Shown here: positions 7,491 through 10,699 of the stretch, piece after piece | Layout of the letters: every line of letters starts with the position of its first letter | How positions within the stretch are numbered: the stretch's first letter is position 1 | NCBI GenBank assembly: GCA_028565635.1 | Contig: JAOXYB010060968.1 | Coordinates: 1-10,699, forward strand | Source of the DNA: Phoronis ovalis | Taxonomy: Eukaryota; Phoronida; Phoronidae | DNA length: 10,699 bases | Direction: 5' to 3' | Made by a program: the position numbers and the translations under genes | The notes under the pieces: model-generated | The model's database searches: none | What the model was told of the DNA's origin: nothing | What the model saw: the letters and a program-made list of their open reading frames with translations, nothing else

Positions 7491-7941
7491 GTAAGTTTTA
7501 TGGATACAACTTAACTGGTGTAAGGTATTACTCGGGAATATATTAATAATAAAAATGGCTTTGAAATTGCGGTGATACATTTATCAGCTTTAGATATCTT
7601 GTAATATTTCATCTGCAAGGCGATATGAAGAATTCCTTTAGAATGATGATGATTTGACCATACCTTGTTTGGTGCATATTCTAGTGATGTGGACAACTGA
7701 AATTCAACGTTTCAGTAGAAAATTTACAACTGATGTTCATCAACTAATGGATAAATACATACCCCTGGAAACTTCTGAAGGCCTGGTTTCACTTGTCTTA
7801 AGGCATGGTGGGGTGTGAGGCCAAGATATAAAAGCCTTCCCCATGGTAAACATATATTTGCAAGAAACAGATGGTAAAACAAATCTTAGAAATGTACACC
7901 GGTAAAACATGTAAAGAAACATTTGCAGAATTGTTCTGTTT
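7491..7941 (+). other. Intron between lectin domains, left part
   Basis: This is the left part of a roughly 2.1-kb phase-1 intron, before repeat block 3. Open frames on the minus strand (7511-7696, 7740-8009) have no recognisable content. I see nothing else. Confidence 0.6.
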
Positions 7942-9199
7942 TTATGCCCATCGCTATGTATAGTGAATGGGCATATAGTCGTAGGGTATGCGGCGGTGTA
8001 TGTAGCCATTTCTTTGTCTCGCTATAACGGCTTCAGTTTTCATCAAGTCCTCTTTGTATATGGTACAGGGTAAGTACAGGTCAAAGCACAGGGCGGATAT
8101 AATTTTGACCTCGATTACTTTCAACATAGCCGATTGGCGGCCATGTTTGTACCCAAGACTGCACCTCACATTGCACCCATTTCGGGAAAGACAAAGTGAT
8201 CACTGGATGATTGAAAGATGGATTCACATAGGCCATAGGTTGGTGGGCATATTATGCCAGGCCACATTTCAAAATGAAATTGAGAAGTAGGTCAAATGCC
8301 GATGCGAATTTTTGACATTTTTTGTACATAACTTTCTTTTGTACATAACTGCTTGAGTTTTTATCCGATCAACGTTATGTTTGGTACACGGTAAATACAC
8401 ATCAAAATGTAGATCGTCTGCAATTTTCATGTGGATCACTTTCAAGATGGCTGACTGGCGGCCATGTTTTTTCCTGATAGTGCATGTTACGTTGTGCCCA
8501 TTCAGAGAAAGACAAACCAATGACTCGAGTATTCGAAGGTGATTGGTGTATTAGGCCAGGTGACATTTCAACTTGACCTTGAAAAGTAGGTCAAATTCCG
8601 ATACGAATCTTCAACATTTTTCGTTGTGCATAACATTTCTTTGTCTTGCAATGACTGCTTCAGTTTTTATTATATCGGCTTTATATTTGCTACAGGCTAA
8701 ATACTGGTCAAAGTGCAGATCGGCTGTCATTTTGACCTGGATAACTTCCGAGATGGCTGACTGGTGGCCATGTTTGTCCTCGAGATGCTGGCTCACAATA
8801 GCAGCTTTGGTTTTTGTTGGATCATCTTCATATTCGGTACACGGTAAGTACAGATCTAAGTACAGGTCAGACGTACATAGTTGTTTCCTAGTCTCATGAT
8901 AACTTTAGCTTTAAGTACAGATCAAACTACAAGTCACATGTAATGTTGACCCAATTACTTCCAACATGGCCAACTGGTTATCATGTGTGATTCCAATAGT
9001 GCACGTTACTTTAATGTACGCCCATTTAGGGAAAGACGAAGCAAAACCACCTATTTTCCTTTCAAATAAAAAATTTGACATTTTCGCTCTATTATAAACC
9101 TCAAAATTCTTATGCATACAAAGATGGCTTTAGAACTAAAGAAACTACATCATGTGATGGGCATCTGTCTGCACCTGCAGACCTCTTGTTTATAACATT
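7942..9199 (+). repeat. Interspersed repeat block 3 (about four units, intronic)
   Basis: This is the longest block of the family. The CAAAG/ATCAAA landmark recurs near 8077, 8397, 8703, 8848 and 8924, giving intervals of about 320, 306, 145 and 76 bases; thus two full-length, one short and one truncated repeat step. The 5' edge begins with a hairpin (7944-7974). The 3' tail (about 8880-9199) is collinear with that of block 2 and ends in the GTCTGC-ACCT-GCAGAC hairpin (9167-9182) and CTCTTGTTTATA. The two defined edges make this the best candidate for a complete copy of the element. It lies in the lectin intron in the same orientation as the gene. Open frames within it, such as 8269-8520 on minus and 8573-8899 on +, follow the repeat and are not genes. 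Confidence 0.85.
7944..7974. repeat. Terminal hairpin at the left edge of repeat block 3
   Basis: ATGCCCAT (7944-7951) and ATGGGCAT (7967-7974) are reverse complements, and CTAT/ATAG inside extends the pairing. It may mark the 5' terminus of the element. Confidence 0.65.
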
Positions 9200-9565
9200 A
9201 GCAGTATGCACCCATTTTTTTTTAACATTTAACAGAATGGATCCGGTTTTTTTGCAAATTAGCATGGTTCCGTTTTTCTACTTCTTTGCTGATTAGCAAA
9301 CATTTTCAGGATTTACCAATAAGCAAAAATTGAGTTCCTAAGCAAGCAAAAGTTAGGAAACTGATTGTTGTTTGGCAGGAAAAAATAGTTGAGATACAAG
9401 ATCCGTTTTTTTTAGCTGGGTCAACCACCGCTTCCAGAAACTTCAGCAGAAACTATGCTTATTTCATCTGCGCCAGAGTTTTCTTATATGTACTTCACAA
9501 GAAGAGCTTGGTTTGTAGATCCAATGATAAATGTAATATTCAAAAACATAAAATTGTCTTTTAAG
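9200..9565 (+). other. Intron between lectin domains, right part
   Basis: This intron sequence contains several T-runs and ends in a pyrimidine stretch, TGTCTTTTAAG, at the acceptor of the third exon. The open frames on either strand are short and without recognisable content. Confidence 0.6.
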
Positions 9566-9778
9566 GAAAGTACTGTCTACCTGTTGTTGGTGGTGTAGCA
9601 TTGGATAAACCAGCCATTCAATCAAGTATCCAAGCTGCCCAAAATGCATCTCTAGCAGTGGATAATGATCCACATTCATGCTCCTTAACTGAAAAAGAGG
9701 CTAATCCTTGGTGGAGAGTTGATCTGAAAACTGTATATGCTGTGTCTGAAGTGATCTTGATAACAACGACATATAACT
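9566..9778 (+). CDS. Lectin gene, exon: N-terminal part of a fucolectin/F5-8C-type (FTP) domain
   Basis: Two bases complete the arginine codon split by the preceding intron, then 70 codons and one leftover base. After a short linker the domain starts GGVALDKPAIQSS and continues ASLAVDNDPHSC, NPWWRVDL and VYAVSEVILI. This is the signature opening of the fucolectin/tachylectin-4/pentraxin-1 (F-type lectin) and related F5/8 type C fold: the LxKPAxQSS start, A-D-x-D-x-x-S-C loop and PWWRVDL strand. The acceptor AG is at 9564-9565 and the donor GTAAGA starts at 9779, leaving a phase-1 split codon beginning with T. The rest of the domain (the R-G-D-C-C region and C-terminal strands) lies outside the window. 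Where many members have C-x-H-T, this one reads CSLT, so the fucose-contacting histidine may be missing. The phase match to the previous exon supports one protein with both lectin folds. Confidence 0.85.
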
Positions 9779-10699
9779 GTAAGATAATTTTTAAAGCAAC
9801 TGAATTCATATAGGATAAAACAAAGACATGTAAATAAATATCATGTGATTGATGTAACTATCCAATATAGCTGCTAATTCAAGTTGCCCCCCATATAGTA
9901 GATGTTTTTACAAGAATGGCTTGCACATGTATAAATATTATCTAAATGGAAAATGTATAGTATAAAAAGAGGAATTACTAAACAATATTAGTCATAGTGG
10001 TTTATGTTATTGTGCAACATTCCTGTCAAATTTAAGATGGACACATACATGTATATTATAGTACTATAACCTAGAAAAAGTCATGAAAAGGGCTAATATA
10101 TCATATAAAATGAAATTTTAATAATGAAAATATATACCAACAGTTTGTAATATTGTGGAAGTAAGCACTCGTTGATGCACCATAAAGGTACTACTGATAT
10201 AATGACATTTTGAATGAAATCAGATTAACTACATTAATTGAACCTTAAGTAAACAGGACATTTCAGAAGAACCAAACAATCCTTAAAACGGGGTTCCTGA
10301 AAAGCCAAAGCATCTAGGTTCAACAGAAAACTTGTTTGAACTAGGACAAGAAATAGGTAATGTACAATGTGACATTTGGTGTTCCAGCAAAGGCAGTTCT
10401 GGAGCCAATTGCAGCTGGTATTCCTTGAAAAACTGAAGCAAACAATGCTTCAGGTGACCCTTGAAAACCAGGTGCTGTATAATAAGTTAGGATGCCAGTA
10501 TACCATGGAACACTAGTACATATCTATATCAATATGGTTGCTTTGTGGAAGTGACCCAACTAGACCAACTGAATACTGATGCACCATGTGTAACTGGAGA
10601 AATGTGGAAGGCAGTGCAGTAGTTCTTCTTCTTCTTTAAATAATTGCACGACTGTTTTTCCAACAGTATATTCGCAATGAGGCTAGTTTAAAAAACCCT
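9779..10699 (+). other. Downstream intron of the lectin gene
   Basis: About 920 bases follow the donor of the FTP exon with no in-frame continuation found. The sequence is AT-rich, with stops in all frames. The only structure I notice is a minus-strand segment without stops and with short degenerate repeats (10344-10523). A plausible acceptor (TTTTTCCAACAG at 10655-10666) near the right end would, in the required phase, hit a stop within five codons. Confidence 0.5.
10344..10523 (-). other. Stop-free segment with degenerate Gly-Pro repeats
   Basis: Sixty codons lie between two TAG stops, with no clear start. Its translation includes APGFQGSPEALFAS, then VFQGIPAAIG, then TAFAGTPNVT. That is three loose repeats of a phenylalanine, x, glycine, x, proline pattern, matched at DNA level by recurring GGTRTTCC-type steps. 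It might be a decayed repeat-protein exon or a minisatellite-like stretch. There is no splice or start support, so I do not call it a gene. Confidence 0.25.

Noticed and set aside
9420-9565. Possible extra exon with FICAR-like ending upstream of the FTP exon
   Set aside because: It resembles the end of a C-type lectin domain over only a few residues, has no cysteine partner motif and no phase-compatible splice pair.
9464-9809. Minus-strand open frames 9464-9679 and 9618-9809
   Set aside because: Both overlap the convincing plus-strand FTP exon and show no recognisable content.
10655-10699. Candidate next lectin exon after TTTTTCCAACAG
   Set aside because: With the required phase (split codon starting with T) the frame meets TGA at 10678-10680. 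Reading in another phase gives YIRNEASLKNP, which I cannot place in the FTP fold.

Overview
This is a piece of an AT-rich, intron-rich eukaryotic genome. I read it as marine invertebrate, most likely a bivalve or other mollusc. The reasons are interspersed, partly tandem repeats of a style I associate with bivalves, a lectin exon set of a kind common there, and a decayed transposon gene of a family I recall as multicopy in invertebrates. The species assignment is inference. There are no bacterial-style genes, rRNA, tRNA or CRISPR features, and almost every short open frame is a chance frame inside repeats or introns.

The only host gene I can support is on the + strand in the right half. It has three exons (6748-6890, 7360-7490, 9566-9778) joined by GT-AG introns whose phases match exactly. 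The first two encode the C-terminal half of a C-type lectin-like domain. The third encodes the start of a fucolectin/F5-8C-type domain (FTP, F-type lectin fold). The gene continues beyond the window, and the exon for the N-terminal half of the C-type domain is not visible in the 6.7 kb upstream.

The left half is mostly mobile DNA. From about 1212 to 5033 lies an old DNA transposon with long (about 300 bp), diverged, inverted terminal repeats. Between them, on the minus strand, is a fossil gene (about 4270 to 2319) with many recognisable blocks of a large, uncharacterised, transposon-like metazoan protein family. It is broken by stops, frameshifts and an internal deletion. A second, unrelated structure sits between the left terminal repeat and the fossil gene: a roughly 340 bp near-perfect foldback palindrome (1644-1983).

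Three blocks of one interspersed repeat family (141-1000, 6011-6447, 7942-9199) surround the transposon and fill the lectin introns. Blocks 1 and 3 share a collinear composite of about 325 bp. Blocks 2 and 3 share the same 3' end, which finishes in a small hairpin. Smaller inverted and direct repeats lie at 1001-1154, 5201-6003 and 5593-5663. In functional terms the window is one lectin gene whose introns have been expanded by at least three kinds of repetitive element.
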